Shown: positions 18,015-28,224, counted from the stretch's first letter. The stretch: 64,000 nt of DNA from an uncultured Desulfobacterales bacterium (GCA_937915545.1 CALGIJ010000027.1:35323-99322), one strand, 5' to 3'. The notes: generated by a model from the sequence alone, not told the origin. Program-made: numbers and translations.

Positions 18015-18099
18015 GAGAAAAATTTTAAGTGTCGTATGGCTCCGTTGGGAAGAAACATTTTTGATCGATTTAGCAGGTAGACGCGACAACGATACCAAA

Positions 18100-20070
18100 T
18101 TAGATATCGAGGATTTGGAGAGTCCCGCTGTCGCACAGACCACCGGTATCGCATACCTGATAAGTTATGATCACATTTCCATTAAATCCACCTGAATCAA
18201 AAGTTATATTTGGAAATGAACCTGTTGTGCTCATTGTTGGGATGGCAGTCGAAATGGTGACGACCAACTGATTGTCGGGGGTATGATCATCACTGACAAT
18301 CGGTCAAAAATCGTAAGTATATGTCCCGGAAGCATTTCCCATAACAGTATCATCTCAAGCAACCGGCGGATTATTTGCTGGGGGAGGTGGTGGTGCCGGA
18401 GCATTTACCGTAACCGTAACACTATCCTCACTCGACCAGTTCCCGCTATTATCCTTCACTTTCAGTGTATACGCCGTCGTGCTCGCTGGCGAAACCGTGA
18501 CATTCTGGGTCGTCGCCCCAGTACTCCACAGGTAGGCGACGATCGTCCCGTCTGAATCGGTGCCGCTGCCATTCAAGATCACGCTCTGACCGGCGGTGAT
18601 CGTTTGGTCCGGTCCGGCATTGGCGACCGGGCCTTGATTGTCGGTCAAGTTCTGCAGAGCCTTGTTCAGCTCATCTATTGCTGTGTTCAACTCCTGGAGA
18701 GTCGCACCAGTTGTAGCGTCAGCACTGCGCGCCGTACTCGCTCAACCCTTGTTATACACGGAAACCGCATAATTCAGTGCATTATCAAGGTTTGACCAGC
18801 TGCTCGGGGTGTAATCCAATTCGTTCAGATGTCTGGCTCTGTCGATCAGATTACCCAGCCGAGTGCGCAGCGCGGTCTTGTCAATCTCGTTGACGGTCTT
18901 CTTGGCCATGTACTGTCGGCCATCGAGGGCTATGCTCTCGGTTCCGGATACTGGAATCAGATCGCTTGCCACCATGGCAGCTCGGTCACGACCTTTGAAG
19001 AGGTTCTCATACCGGCCTGCACCGTTGAAGAAGTATTTTATGCCGACCAGAAGAAGGGTCTCGTCTTCCTGGGCGGAATCGTCAAACACCATGCGCTCCG
19101 CTCTTGCCTGCAGCTCAAGGCCCGGCACTGCCGGTAGCCGATAACCGCCTTCCATTGCGAGGCCGCTGGCAAAGCCGGTGTAATCGTACAATCCGCTCAA
19201 CTGCAGTTGGTTGTTTGCCGTGAGGTACGTCAGTCTCGCTCCTCAGGAAGGACGCGTCTCGGATTCGTCACTCTTCTCGTCAAATTGAGTGCCAAGGTCG
19301 TTATAGGCCCGATAGGCAACTCCGGCTGTCGGAGTCAGCTTCCAGTTGTCCGCCAACTTGATGTCACTATATAACCGTGCTCGCAAATTCTCCGAACCTT
19401 GGAAGTACAGGTACTCTTGCCACTCGCGGTAGATATCGGCCGTCTCGGATGAGCCATGTCCGACCAGACCGAAAGAGTGGTCGTCGGTATCGCTATAAAC
19501 GGCGGCAAGCCCTATTTTCTTGATCCATTCGCTGTTCAACCCGAGGTAATCGACACTGGTTCCAGCACTCAACTTCCGGCCGTCGAAATAGCGATCTTCT
19601 CCGGTATAACTCAGATAGGCGAGCCGTTTCAAATCCTGTACGGAAAGGTTCACGCGCCAGTTGTCACCGGCATCCATCATCACGCCGCCGAGGATGCGCT
19701 GGAACTCTTTGGAGAAGCTCTTGTCGATATCCAGATAGATTCAGGCGCTGAAAGGTTGCGAGCTGTAGAGCAGAGCACCACCGGAGAGCGATACAGTCTC
19801 AAAGGTCCTATCGGCAAGATCCTGCACCATGAAGCCGCCGCTGATCCGCCAACTATCATTTTCTTTATGCAATTCAACCGGTGGCGATGAGCTGGTTTTG
19901 CTTGCATGCTTGTCCGTCAGGTCCGTCAGGTCCGTCTGGCTCTGACCAGCATGAGCATTGCCGAGCGATAGAGCCATCGCCAAGGTAAGAGACAATACAG
20001 CACATCGAGGCAGTTGCTCGATTGTGGCGAGGCTGCCGATCAGCCGACGCAAGGCTCGGCGCTTTTTCAA
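18100..20070 (-). CDS. Secreted outer-membrane/FIVAR/PKD/cadherin-like protein with five in-frame UGA codons
   Basis: One frame runs from 20070 to a TAA at 18100-18102 (656 residues), interrupted only by TGA at 19741-19743, 19243-19245, 18742-18744, 18355-18357 and 18304-18306 (codons 110, 276, 443, 572, 589). Every segment is coding-like and continues the same fold: basic n-region and signal peptide (to NAHAG), a barrel-like domain rich in alternating aromatics, a FIVAR-type helical segment (YTPSSWSNLDNALNYAV), a PKD domain (AGPDQTITAGQSVILNGSG), a proline linker and a cadherin-like end (ITYQVCDTGG). No frameshift, TAG or TAA occurs inside. Start uncertain: TTG 20070 used; ATG 20112 would add a sixth UGA at codon 3. 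Ordinary annotation would split this into four pseudogene pieces. Confidence 0.82.
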
Positions 20071-20112
20071 GGAATTTTGGTTATACAGGTCTGTTATCTG
20101 GTTTCAGTTCAT

Positions 20113-21020
20113 AGGCGTCTTCTCGGTTCCGGGTCGGTCAAGTCGTCATCCCTTGCCGGTATTTCAGAGCTTCCATCGACTGCCCCATCCGATGCGCCTA
20201 CTGAGTACCGCAGCCATTGAAGAACCAGGGCTTGCATGGCTTATTCGAAGGTGTCCATCCCTGTCTCCAAGGCACCAACTTTCGTCCACTACCCGCGCTG
20301 ATCGCGTCTGCGGCATCATTTGCCGTCCATCCTACCGAGGCCTGCTCTCCCCGCAACGGACTTCCGGAAATGAACCGGTGCCATTACGGACAGGAAGGTG
20401 AAATACGGTTGAAGGTCAATCGTCTCTTCGACCGTGGGCGCTTATGGAATCCGCGCCAATGTTAACGCAATGGTTGTCGTCGATTTGTGAAAGAGTGTCA
20501 AGAATTTTTTTTCTATGATTCCAAAGTGTCGCAATCAAAACATTGCCGTTTGAGACAGTCTAGCACCCCCACATTCCACGATCAATGCAATCAGCCGGTG
20601 GTCGATGGACCTCTTACCGATCTAATACTACCCCCACGGGGCGAATTATAGCATTTTACATTAACTGAACGTCTCCCAGCCAATGTTCAGTTGGCGACCT
20701 TTGCACTCGACTGATATACTGACAGAATTAGTACCCCACGGGTATGCACCCTTTAAAAGTGCATGGATAAAATTGATGGCTCATTGATGAGCGATGGTGG
20801 GGGTACTAATCGGTATTGGCTCTCGAATGGCTGGAGATGCTCAGGACCGTCGATTGAGGTACGATTGCATATTCACGAACCAGGGCGGTGGGGGTTACGC
20901 ACGAGAATCGACATGTATCAATGCGACTCATATTAATGGCAACTGCAAACATGCATTTTCACCGAGGATACCAGGCAGTTGCCACATAGTATTAACTGAA
21001 CATCGGGCGGAGGACGTTCA
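20113..21020. other. Divergent intergenic region with TACCCC repeats
   Basis: About 900 bases between the divergent UGA-containing gene and the polymerase gene, without a convincing ORF. From 20620 to 20815 a motif recurs: ACTACCCCCAC near 20628, TAGTACCCCAC near 20730 and, inverted, GGTGGGGGTACTA near 20796. GTGCA/TGCAC repeats and a TGATGAGC-type repeat lie nearby. The clustering directly upstream of a DNA polymerase suggests a replication origin or operator, but no known origin type is recognised. Confidence 0.45.
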
Positions 21021-23864
21021 ATGCTTCACGATCTCAAGACGGAAACATTTCGGCGGTTCAATGAATTTGGTAGCCGCCAACGCGACCCCCACACCCCCAC
21101 GGATTGCCGCACATATAACCGCTACGCTCATCTATGGGACAGACTCGGCGATTTCATCGGTGAACACTTTGGAAGATTGATCGAGTTTAACACCGATGCG
21201 GTCGTGCCGTCTATCATCTTTCGGCTGGAGAAAGATGGCGAATTGATCTCGGCGACCCTTATCGATGTCATTGCCGAAACCGAAGGCATCAACATCCAAG
21301 AAGCCAATGCCAGGTATAAGGGTGGGCGGCAATTCGGTGTGATCGGATACGATACGGAGTTTCTTCCGGGAGAACCGCAGAAGGAAGATAAGGAAGAAGA
21401 TAAGAAAAAAGGCTCGGCTGGACCGAGAGCGAAACTAAAGAAAAGCAACCGGGAGAAGCCGAGCGAAAAGAGTGCACCGGAAAAGCAGGAGGAGAACGCT
21501 CCGGAAATGCTATCACATCAATTCTGCTTCGATTTCGGCCCAGGTAAGCGGTTCGGCGTTATCTTTGACACAAGCATGAGGTTCACCGACACGCATTTTT
21601 TGCAATTTTTGGCGTCGGTGATTGTGGCTTCGTCCGGCGATACAATCAACAAATGGTACATTTTCGCACACTTCTCGTTGGTGGAAGGGTCGTGGATCGA
21701 TTCAAGCAAACGCAAGCTCATAGTCCGGGAACGAAAAGAGTGGAAAGGTGCCGCCTCTATAACCCGGCTGGTGGAGAATGAAGACGATGACAAACCTGCA
21801 AGGAGAACCAAGAAGACCGGCAAGAGGCGCATGAAAAAAGTCACAATCTCCTTCAAGTTCGCCGACACGATGAATCTCTCGCCGGGGTCGCTTGCAGGTG
21901 CCGCGGAATCATGCGGATTAGAAAAAACTACCGTCTTCCCTGCAAAATACAAAATCCTGCCTGGATTTTCGAAATACTGTGACCGGATATACAAGATCAT
22001 GGATGTCTATAAGGTAGACCATCCGAAGGAGTTCTACCGATACGGCGCACGTGACGCCATCATCACAACTGGTATTCCGATTGTCATCCACAGCAACTTT
22101 GGCGTTGATGCGGAATTTCAGGTAAGAACCGCCAGATACAGCGAAAAACATTTCTTCGAATGGTTTAAGACCAACTACAACGGCATTCACCAGAATTGGC
22201 AGACAGTAATCGGTCAACGAAAAATAAGCTGGCCGTCAAAGAAGCCGGGAGTGAAGGATTTTGAGAAATGGGAGCCAGACAAGCTGCAACAGGAGATATT
22301 GGCGGACTGGTACAAAGGCGGCCGCAATGAGGCACGGCGGATCGGCTGTTTCGATCAACCGGTTTCATACTTTGACATGACCAGCGCCTACCCCACATCT
22401 TTAGCGACAATGGCCTGTGATTACGATTTCGGCACTCCAATCATCAGGACCAGAAACGACGGTGCGAGGGAACGGGTCGAGCAGTTGATGAGCAAAGGGC
22501 CGTTCCAGCCACACGGAATCAAAGCATATATTCGGTTCAAGCCGGACTGCAAAGTGCCGATGGCCCCAATCAGCTCCCCGGAAGGTATCATCTACCCGAT
22601 GGAGACTTCGGGACAAATTGTGTGTTGGCCGGAGTACTGGGTTGCGGATTATTTAGGCATCATTGAAGAGGTTTTCATTCTTGAGTTCTGTGAATTCCGA
22701 GCATTGGAGACAAGATTGCTGCCGGATTATGTCCTGGAGATGATCAAGCGGCGTCAGGAGAACAAGGTTCTCTTCAAAGGTATTCTCAACTACATGACGG
22801 GAAAATTCGCTCAGGGGCGTGGTGGAAAAAAACCGTATTCGTCGATAACTGCACCGACCCTGGCTGCGTACATCACATCGACAACCAGGGCCGCGGCGGC
22901 GGAGATCGGCAACCTAAACCAATATTACGCCATAACAACGGACGGCATAATCAGCCCGGAGAGCAAATTAAAAGAAGGTGAAATCAACTGCCGGTTACGT
23001 GAACGGCTAGCTCCGACCGGTTTTGAGTGGATGAAAAACGAATTCACAGGTGACAGAACGGTCATCTGGAAAACTCGCGGATACATCCTCTTCAACTCGA
23101 AAGCCGAGCCCTCAGATCCGCCAAGCAAACGGTTCAAACAGGCAAAGATGGGCCTCCAAGGGGAGGAACCGGTGGATATCATCAGGCAGGTCAAGACGGG
23201 AAAAGGCCTCCGGGATTCGGCCAAGACGTTTGCCTCACTGGATGATGGAGAGATCTTCGCATTCCTGGAAAAAGAGTTCGATGTCAACTCGAACTTTGAT
23301 TTCAAGTACGCCATTGAGTCGGGAACAGTCGATGAGAAAACCATTACGATTGACGGAGTTGAGTTGACGATGCCGTGTTTTCAGACAAGGCCGTTGCGCA
23401 ATATGAGCGAGCACCGGGATCTGCGAGAGATCAGCCGGTGGAAAATGATCAACAATTTGAAATATCAGCAGAGCAAATCTCTTTCGGTCTCGGATCTGGA
23501 CAACCTGATCTTGACCGCAATGCTCAATGACCGTCGATGTCGGCATATGGTCTGGGAGTTTCGCAAACGCATGGTTTTTCTGATTGGTGAAAAAGACAGC
23601 TCTCTGCATGCAAACAGATATTGGGCATGGAAGAAAAAGCCGTTGCACAAGATTCCGTCGATTTATGGGGATGTCGAAGATTTCCGGCCGATCTTCGAAG
23701 GTGAAGTCAAGGTCATCAACGATGCGGTAAAGCGGCCGGTGCTTCTCGATAAAATCATCGCCTGGATGAAAAAGGATATCGATAAAAAGACAGAGCCTGT
23801 TGAAGACATACCTGAACCGGAAATTCTGGAAGACGATGAGGAGTACGATCAAGAAGTGTCATAG
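21021..23864 (+). CDS. Family-B DNA polymerase of a mobile element
   Basis: 947 aa, ATG 21021 behind GGAGG. Exonuclease motifs: YDTEF (about 110-114), FAHFS (215-219), YGARD (341-345). Polymerase motifs: A FDMTSAYP (451-458), B with K586 and NYMTGKFAQ (590-598), C AITTDG (637-642), and a KxAKxGxxG basic motif (706-714). That order defines a proofreading family-B polymerase of the viral/plasmid, protein-primed or primer-independent (pipolin) branch. Residues 115-165 are a highly charged insertion. Motif C has TTD instead of the usual DTD, keeping the second catalytic Asp. Presumably replicates the element. Ends TAG; its tail overlaps the convergent gene by 16 bases. Confidence 0.85.
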   Translation: MLHDLKTETFRRFNEFGSRQRDPHTPTDCRTYNRYAHLWDRLGDFIGEHFGRLIEFNTDAVVPSIIFRLEKDGELISATLIDVIAETEGINIQEANARYKGGRQFGVIGYDTEFLPGEPQKEDKEEDKKKGSAGPRAKLKKSNREKPSEKSAPEKQEENAPEMLSHQFCFDFGPGKRFGVIFDTSMRFTDTHFLQFLASVIVASSGDTINKWYIFAHFSLVEGSWIDSSKRKLIVRERKEWKGAASITRLVENEDDDKPARRTKKTGKRRMKKVTISFKFADTMNLSPGSLAGAAESCGLEKTTVFPAKYKILPGFSKYCDRIYKIMDVYKVDHPKEFYRYGARDAIITTGIPIVIHSNFGVDAEFQVRTARYSEKHFFEWFKTNYNGIHQNWQTVIGQRKISWPSKKPGVKDFEKWEPDKLQQEILADWYKGGRNEARRIGCFDQPVSYFDMTSAYPTSLATMACDYDFGTPIIRTRNDGARERVEQLMSKGPFQPHGIKAYIRFKPDCKVPMAPISSPEGIIYPMETSGQIVCWPEYWVADYLGIIEEVFILEFCEFRALETRLLPDYVLEMIKRRQENKVLFKGILNYMTGKFAQGRGGKKPYSSITAPTLAAYITSTTRAAAAEIGNLNQYYAITTDGIISPESKLKEGEINCRLRERLAPTGFEWMKNEFTGDRTVIWKTRGYILFNSKAEPSDPPSKRFKQAKMGLQGEEPVDIIRQVKTGKGLRDSAKTFASLDDGEIFAFLEKEFDVNSNFDFKYAIESGTVDEKTITIDGVELTMPCFQTRPLRNMSEHRDLREISRWKMINNLKYQQSKSLSVSDLDNLILTAMLNDRRCRHMVWEFRKRMVFLIGEKDSSLHANRYWAWKKKPLHKIPSIYGDVEDFRPIFEGEVKVINDAVKRPVLLDKIIAWMKKDIDKKTEPVEDIPEPEILEDDEEYDQEVS

Positions 23865-24424
23865 TACTGCGGTCTTGTTTGACGTAGCGACCGCCTGTGT
23901 GTCGGTGGTGATGCCGGTTTCACCGCTCGGAGGACCAGCGGTGTGATGGAGGGCTGCGGAAAGATTGGCAGCCGGCGGTGTACGGATGCATCTTTTTTAA
24001 GTTCTTTAGGGCTGATATCAGGATTGTGATACCCTACCGCGCGCGGAGAAAGATCGAGAAAAGAGATGAAAACGGCTCGGTTTTTCGGTCCTTCGAGATA
24101 GCGCCGGAGGCCGTCAACATTGGTCACCTTCGAGAATGACAGGAGACAAGAGTCTTCATCATTCAATGAATAATTGACGCAGGGGATGCGGCGACCTGAA
24201 CGGATGATTGTTGGATGTCTCCGGAGCCACCGTTCATTGCTCTTCTCCATGGCGACGAGATAATGCATGTGCCTTTTTCCTTTCTCGGACACGGCAAATG
24301 CGGCGACGAACCAGGAGGAGAGTTCGAGCAAATCACCGATGGCAACAGGGAAGAACCGTCCAAGCTCGCCGGACGGTGTCACCAGATAGAGGACATGGCC
24401 GGGCAAGATTGGAAGCTCCGGCAT
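23849..24424 (-). CDS. Small HUH-like/Rep-like protein, tentative
   Basis: 191 aa from ATG 24424 (the frame is open to 24544). KRHMHYLVAME contains an H-x-H followed by hydrophobics as in HUH endonuclease motif II, and GLRRYLEGPKNRA could be the downstream Tyr motif with Lys. Two predicted strands precede the HMH. If correct it would nick DNA to start replication or transfer; if not, this is simply an unknown element protein. The last 16 bases overlap the end of the polymerase gene on the opposite strand. The Arg-rich C-terminal tail looks disordered. Confidence 0.4.
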   Translation of the reverse strand: MPELPILPGHVLYLVTPSGELGRFFPVAIGDLLELSSWFVAAFAVSEKGKRHMHYLVAMEKSNERWLRRHPTIIRSGRRIPCVNYSLNDEDSCLLSFSKVTNVDGLRRYLEGPKNRAVFISFLDLSPRAVGYHNPDISPKELKKDASVHRRLPIFPQPSITPLVLRAVKPASPPTHRRSLRQTRPQYYDTS

Positions 24425-24778
24425 TTTGGTGCGGCCAGCAGTGTCATACCTGGAAAGCGACAGAGCCGGGGGTTTTACGCCCCGGCCCGTACCGACTCCC
24501 TGTGCTCCACAACTCGCAGTGTTGCCCAGAGGTGACAACAACACCGCTATACTATTCTCAGATAGTCAGAAGCGTCACAAGTATACGGTCCAGACCGCAC
24601 AAATGTTGATGCTTCTAAATAAAAATGCACCGAGAGTTGATTTTTTCGACATGTCGGGAGCCCTCATTAAAAAAGTTGTGGAGTGCAAATTGGTAAAGAA
24701 AAGCTCTGACGGCTTCACAACGAATCTCTTCCAATCCGATCTTTTCACTACCTTTTCATAGAGCAATCTTCCAGGGGT

Positions 24779-24883
24779 GTTTTGCCGTTACGAGCAAAAC
24801 GCCTACCTTTTCCGCTGGCGGAAAAGCGCAAGGCCTACTTACGACAGGAAGTAGATTTGCGTTTTGAAACAGAGTTTCAAAAC
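24779..24883. other. Four tandem hairpins, probable oriT or leader of the relaxase gene
   Basis: Four inverted repeats stand in a row: GTTTTGC/GCAAAAC (24779-24800), CTTTTCCGC/GCGGAAAAG (24807-24826), CTACTT/AAGTAG (24835-24854) and a perfect 10-bp GTTTTGAAAC/GTTTCAAAAC (24861-24883). They end 14 bases before the relaxase start. Such serial hairpins upstream of a mobilisation gene are typical of origin-of-transfer regions; the nick site is not identified. Confidence 0.6.
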
Positions 24884-24897
24884 AAGAGGCACTAAGC

Positions 24898-25782
24898 ATG
24901 GCCAGAACAGCAAAACTCTATGCACGCATCGAGAGCCAGAGGTCAGGCTCGGCGCGGCATATCCGTTATCTCCTGGACGGCCATGGGACGGAAGGACCGG
25001 AGGTCAAATTCTGGACCAAGGGTATACCGAAAGCATCGGCGACGATCGAGGGACTGCCGACGGTATGGGCGGAAATCGATCGTCAATGGAGGCGAGAGAA
25101 AGCCGTCGGCGGGACGGTGGCGATGCACAGCCGGATTACCTACGTGCAGGTCCTGGTCGCGCTACCGAATGGCATCACCGACGACGAACGGCATAGCCTG
25201 GCGAAACAACTGCTGCGGTTATTCCCCCAGAAACATCCCGTCACTGTCGTTGCTCATGATTTTGGAACCAGCGGTCTTCTCAATAGACATCTACATGTCG
25301 CTTTTTCAACGAGAAAACATGGATATGGACCGGTTGATCGGGAGTTTCAGCAGGGATTTGAACGGAATCTCAAGGCACTGCTGCAACGGCAATATCAAAA
25401 ATATGGATTTAGGATGGAGGAGAACATGAAACCGTTACAGATCAGACACAAACCACAGACTCTCATGCGGGTTCTGCTGAAAAAGTATGGCCGAGAACCG
25501 ATGCGGAACCCGGCGTTTCTGTCAGGGGTGATTATGCCGCAGTTGAAGGCTGAAGCCGACCGGTGCCGAAAAGCCTGTGCCGAGGTCAGTTCCGATGCAA
25601 ATGCTGCATATCTCAATGCGGCAGATGCCTCTGTTGCCTGGCTAACCCAGGAAATCCAGAAGGCGCAACGCCTGAAACAGACTCAATGCATCCCCAACAG
25701 AACGCGTAGGACGGTAGATAATCCGTTTGATGACATATACCGATCGCCGGCAAAAATGACACCATTACGACGAACACGATAA
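24898..25782 (+). CDS. MobA/MobL-type relaxase (mobilisation protein)
   Basis: 294 aa, ATG 24898 with GAGG upstream. The N-terminal half shows the HUH relaxase layout: strands RITYVQVLVALPNG, then VVAHDFGTSGLLNRHLHVAF, where the His residues of NRHLHV supply the metal site, followed by PVDREF. Tyr residues near the N-terminus (KLYARIES; IRYLL) are candidates for the nicking nucleophile. It would nick oriT during conjugative mobilisation; the tandem hairpins directly upstream fit this. The C-terminal third is helical and basic. Ends TAA. Confidence 0.62.
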   Translation: MARTAKLYARIESQRSGSARHIRYLLDGHGTEGPEVKFWTKGIPKASATIEGLPTVWAEIDRQWRREKAVGGTVAMHSRITYVQVLVALPNGITDDERHSLAKQLLRLFPQKHPVTVVAHDFGTSGLLNRHLHVAFSTRKHGYGPVDREFQQGFERNLKALLQRQYQKYGFRMEENMKPLQIRHKPQTLMRVLLKKYGREPMRNPAFLSGVIMPQLKAEADRCRKACAEVSSDANAAYLNAADASVAWLTQEIQKAQRLKQTQCIPNRTRRTVDNPFDDIYRSPAKMTPLRRTR

Positions 25783-25798
25783 CCTCGGAGACCACGAT

Positions 25799-26644
25799 AT
25801 GCGCCATAAACTCGACATCCCCACTATCATAGACCCCCGGCAGCGTGTGCCGGAACTGGTCTTCGCCGCCGACCGGAAAAAGTTGCAGACATTCATTGAG
25901 GATAATGCCCGGCTGCTGGCTGACTTCCTCAACATTTCCAGGATGCCAGCAGAAGGGCTCAGCACATACCTGGATCGCGATTTTCTGGGATCGATCTCCC
26001 GCTTTGATGGAGAACATCAACGACAACTGATCGTCCAGGAGGCAAGTGATAAGGTCTGGGCGCAACATCTGAAACCGAGACTGGTTGCCGCTATTCATGA
26101 TGATATTGTAGATCAGGCGATCATCTACACACATCGGCAACACATCCATGAGGTGTCGTTTGAGGAGGGTGCGGAGTCCCGCGCTAGGTTGATGGGACTT
26201 GTGGCCGATGCTCTCTCGGCTGACGGGATCGCCAGCCATCCGGTGACATTCGAAGCAGCCCCAACATATCAACTGGTCCCAGAGGATCTGCAGCCATACT
26301 TGGACCGGTTGTTCACCGAGACGGTGAGGGCTGTTTACATGATCCTTGACAACCTGGAGGCACCGCTTGAGGAGGCGTTGTACCGTTTTTATTTCGACGA
26401 CACAGTGCCGACCAAGTTTACCCTGGACATGCTGGAGAGATTCCAGCGCGGCCAGTGTCCAGTTGATGAAATCGTAGCATGGGCGCAAGCCAGGCCTGAT
26501 TTTTGGATGCAAGAGCTGTTGAGCAACGTCAGTCGGGCCATTGACCGTAATCCCAACATCTCGGCCGATGAAAAACTGACGCAGAAGGCGGCATGCTATC
26601 AGCTGCTGAAAGCAATCTTCCTTGCAGGGAAAGAAGACGCTTAG
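25799..26644 (+). CDS. Unknown element protein
   Basis: 281 aa, starting 16 bases after the relaxase stop, with GGAG ahead of ATG 25799; probably cotranscribed with it. Acidic and almost entirely helical (LEAPLEEALYRFYFDD; AQARPDFWMQELL). No membrane span, zinc site or nucleotide motif. No family recognised. Its position suggests a partner in mobilisation or replication. Ends TAG. Confidence 0.65.
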   Translation: MRHKLDIPTIIDPRQRVPELVFAADRKKLQTFIEDNARLLADFLNISRMPAEGLSTYLDRDFLGSISRFDGEHQRQLIVQEASDKVWAQHLKPRLVAAIHDDIVDQAIIYTHRQHIHEVSFEEGAESRARLMGLVADALSADGIASHPVTFEAAPTYQLVPEDLQPYLDRLFTETVRAVYMILDNLEAPLEEALYRFYFDDTVPTKFTLDMLERFQRGQCPVDEIVAWAQARPDFWMQELLSNVSRAIDRNPNISADEKLTQKAACYQLLKAIFLAGKEDA

Positions 26645-26886
26645 AACATATCATTCACCGGCAACTTGATTCGCCGGTGATCTCCCATCGTGTCGAGGGG
26701 ACCACATCATCTTCTTCCAGTCGGAAAATAACTCGTATTCTTTTGGCAACCTCTATCGGCCAAAAGGTATGAGTTTCGGAACAAAGAAGAGTCCTCAGCT
26801 TCATCTTCTCAACCCGGCTCACCTTCCATCGCGGCTCGTATCTTTATATAGGAAAAGATATGAGTTCATTGCAAGGTCCAGACATA

Positions 26887-28224
26887 TCATTTCCCAAAGA
26901 TCCAGGACGGCAACGCGATCTTGCCATAATCGATCGACTCAATCGCAGCCCGAAGCGGCCCGAGGTCATTTTTCTTCGAATAGCGTAGATACGACTCCGA
27001 CTTTCCACGTTGGTGCCCGGCAATGGCCGCGGTATGGGCTTCAGGGACACCGGCAGCCCAGAGTTTGGAAATCACGGAGTGACGGATTCCATGGAACGTC
27101 TGACCTTCCCCGTTGATGCCGAGAGACTTCCGGTGCCTCGCAAAATCCTTGCTGACTTGATGACCGTACTTACCCCTGTACGGGATGACGTCGGGAAACA
27201 ACTTTCCGCCGGACCTGGATTGAGCGAATTCGACGATCCCGGCACGGAGCAGTACGGAGTGCAATGGGATGATCCGCTGTCCGTTGACGCTCTTCAGTTT
27301 TTTGTCGCCACGGTCATTGATGTCCAGGCACCATGTGCCGTCAGTCAGTTGGACGATGTCATCACCGTCCAGACCGGCGACCTCGGACTGACGCAGGCCG
27401 GAAAAGCATGAGATGAGGATGCACCACGACAGCGACTCTTGATCTGCTGGAAGATTTTCAAGGATCTTCCGGATCTCGTCATCCGAGAGTGACGGCCGCT
27501 CTTTGTCGATCGCTGATTTCTTTTTCAGGACCGCGTTCTTGAACGGATGACTCGGAATCAGGTTGTTCTTCACCGCCCAGTTCAGGAATGTGGCGGTATC
27601 GGTGAGCCGGTGATTGACACTGGTAATGCTCAATCGTTCCTCAGGCGGATATTCTCGTTCCAGGATGGCCGATATGGGTTGATCCTTATATCGAACCCCA
27701 TTGATCCGTCTCGGTATTCTAAGGAGCACGTCGCGGTATTTCTGGCGGTCCTCAACTGTATACTGGCTGATCGGTTTGTCGCCGACGATTTCCATGAACC
27801 GCAGAAGATTTTTCTCCAGGCCGGAAGCAGTATCGTGACCTCGTTTGCTCGTCTCTTCCTTGATGTACAATTCGATCAACCGGCTCATGGTGATCTCTTC
27901 CGGTTCCACCCGTGGCGGTGGATGATTCATCGGAGCCGGAATAGGTCCGGACATGATCTGTGGCATCAGGTGATGAACCGCGTTACCGGAGTCGATTTCG
28001 CCACCCAATGACGCCTGAAACAATTTCAAGCGTAGCTCGGCGAAGTGTCGTTCTGCGGTGATCACGTACTGTCGGCAGAGACGGTACGCGGTGGACCGGT
28101 CACGGGTCCGGAGTGACTTCTTCAGTTCGGAACGGCCAAAGATCGATTGGAGCTCCTTCGGGATCTTCATCCTGAAGTAGAAAATATTCTCCAGGCTCTT
28201 AAAACAGTATGACGGTACGCGCAT
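26887..28224 (-). CDS. int: Tyrosine recombinase (element A integrase)
   Basis: 445 aa. Catalytic residues of the phage-integrase family: Arg in SGLRQSEVAGL, His-x-x-Arg in FHGIRHSVISK, His in IAGHQRG and the Tyr nucleophile in SYLRYSKKN. N-terminal DUF6538-like/SAM-like DNA-binding region begins MRVPSYCF. Start at ATG 28224 behind GGGAGA. It sits 199 bases from att copy 2 at a tRNA 3' end, the usual arrangement for a tRNA-targeting integrase. Ends TGA. Confidence 0.93.
   Translation of the reverse strand: MRVPSYCFKSLENIFYFRMKIPKELQSIFGRSELKKSLRTRDRSTAYRLCRQYVITAERHFAELRLKLFQASLGGEIDSGNAVHHLMPQIMSGPIPAPMNHPPPRVEPEEITMSRLIELYIKEETSKRGHDTASGLEKNLLRFMEIVGDKPISQYTVEDRQKYRDVLLRIPRRINGVRYKDQPISAILEREYPPEERLSITSVNHRLTDTATFLNWAVKNNLIPSHPFKNAVLKKKSAIDKERPSLSDDEIRKILENLPADQESLSWCILISCFSGLRQSEVAGLDGDDIVQLTDGTWCLDINDRGDKKLKSVNGQRIIPLHSVLLRAGIVEFAQSRSGGKLFPDVIPYRGKYGHQVSKDFARHRKSLGINGEGQTFHGIRHSVISKLWAAGVPEAHTAAIAGHQRGKSESYLRYSKKNDLGPLRAAIESIDYGKIALPSWIFGK

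Noticed and set aside
18100..20070. Plain pseudogene broken by nonsense mutations
   Set aside because: All five internal stops are TGA, the frame is never shifted, all domains remain intact and coding-like, and a UGA-decoding tRNA is linked. It stays possible but is the weaker explanation.
24426..24761. Small plus ORF before the relaxase hairpins
   Set aside because: It has no ribosome site, overlaps the opposite-strand HUH-like gene at its 5' end, and shows no recognisable motif.
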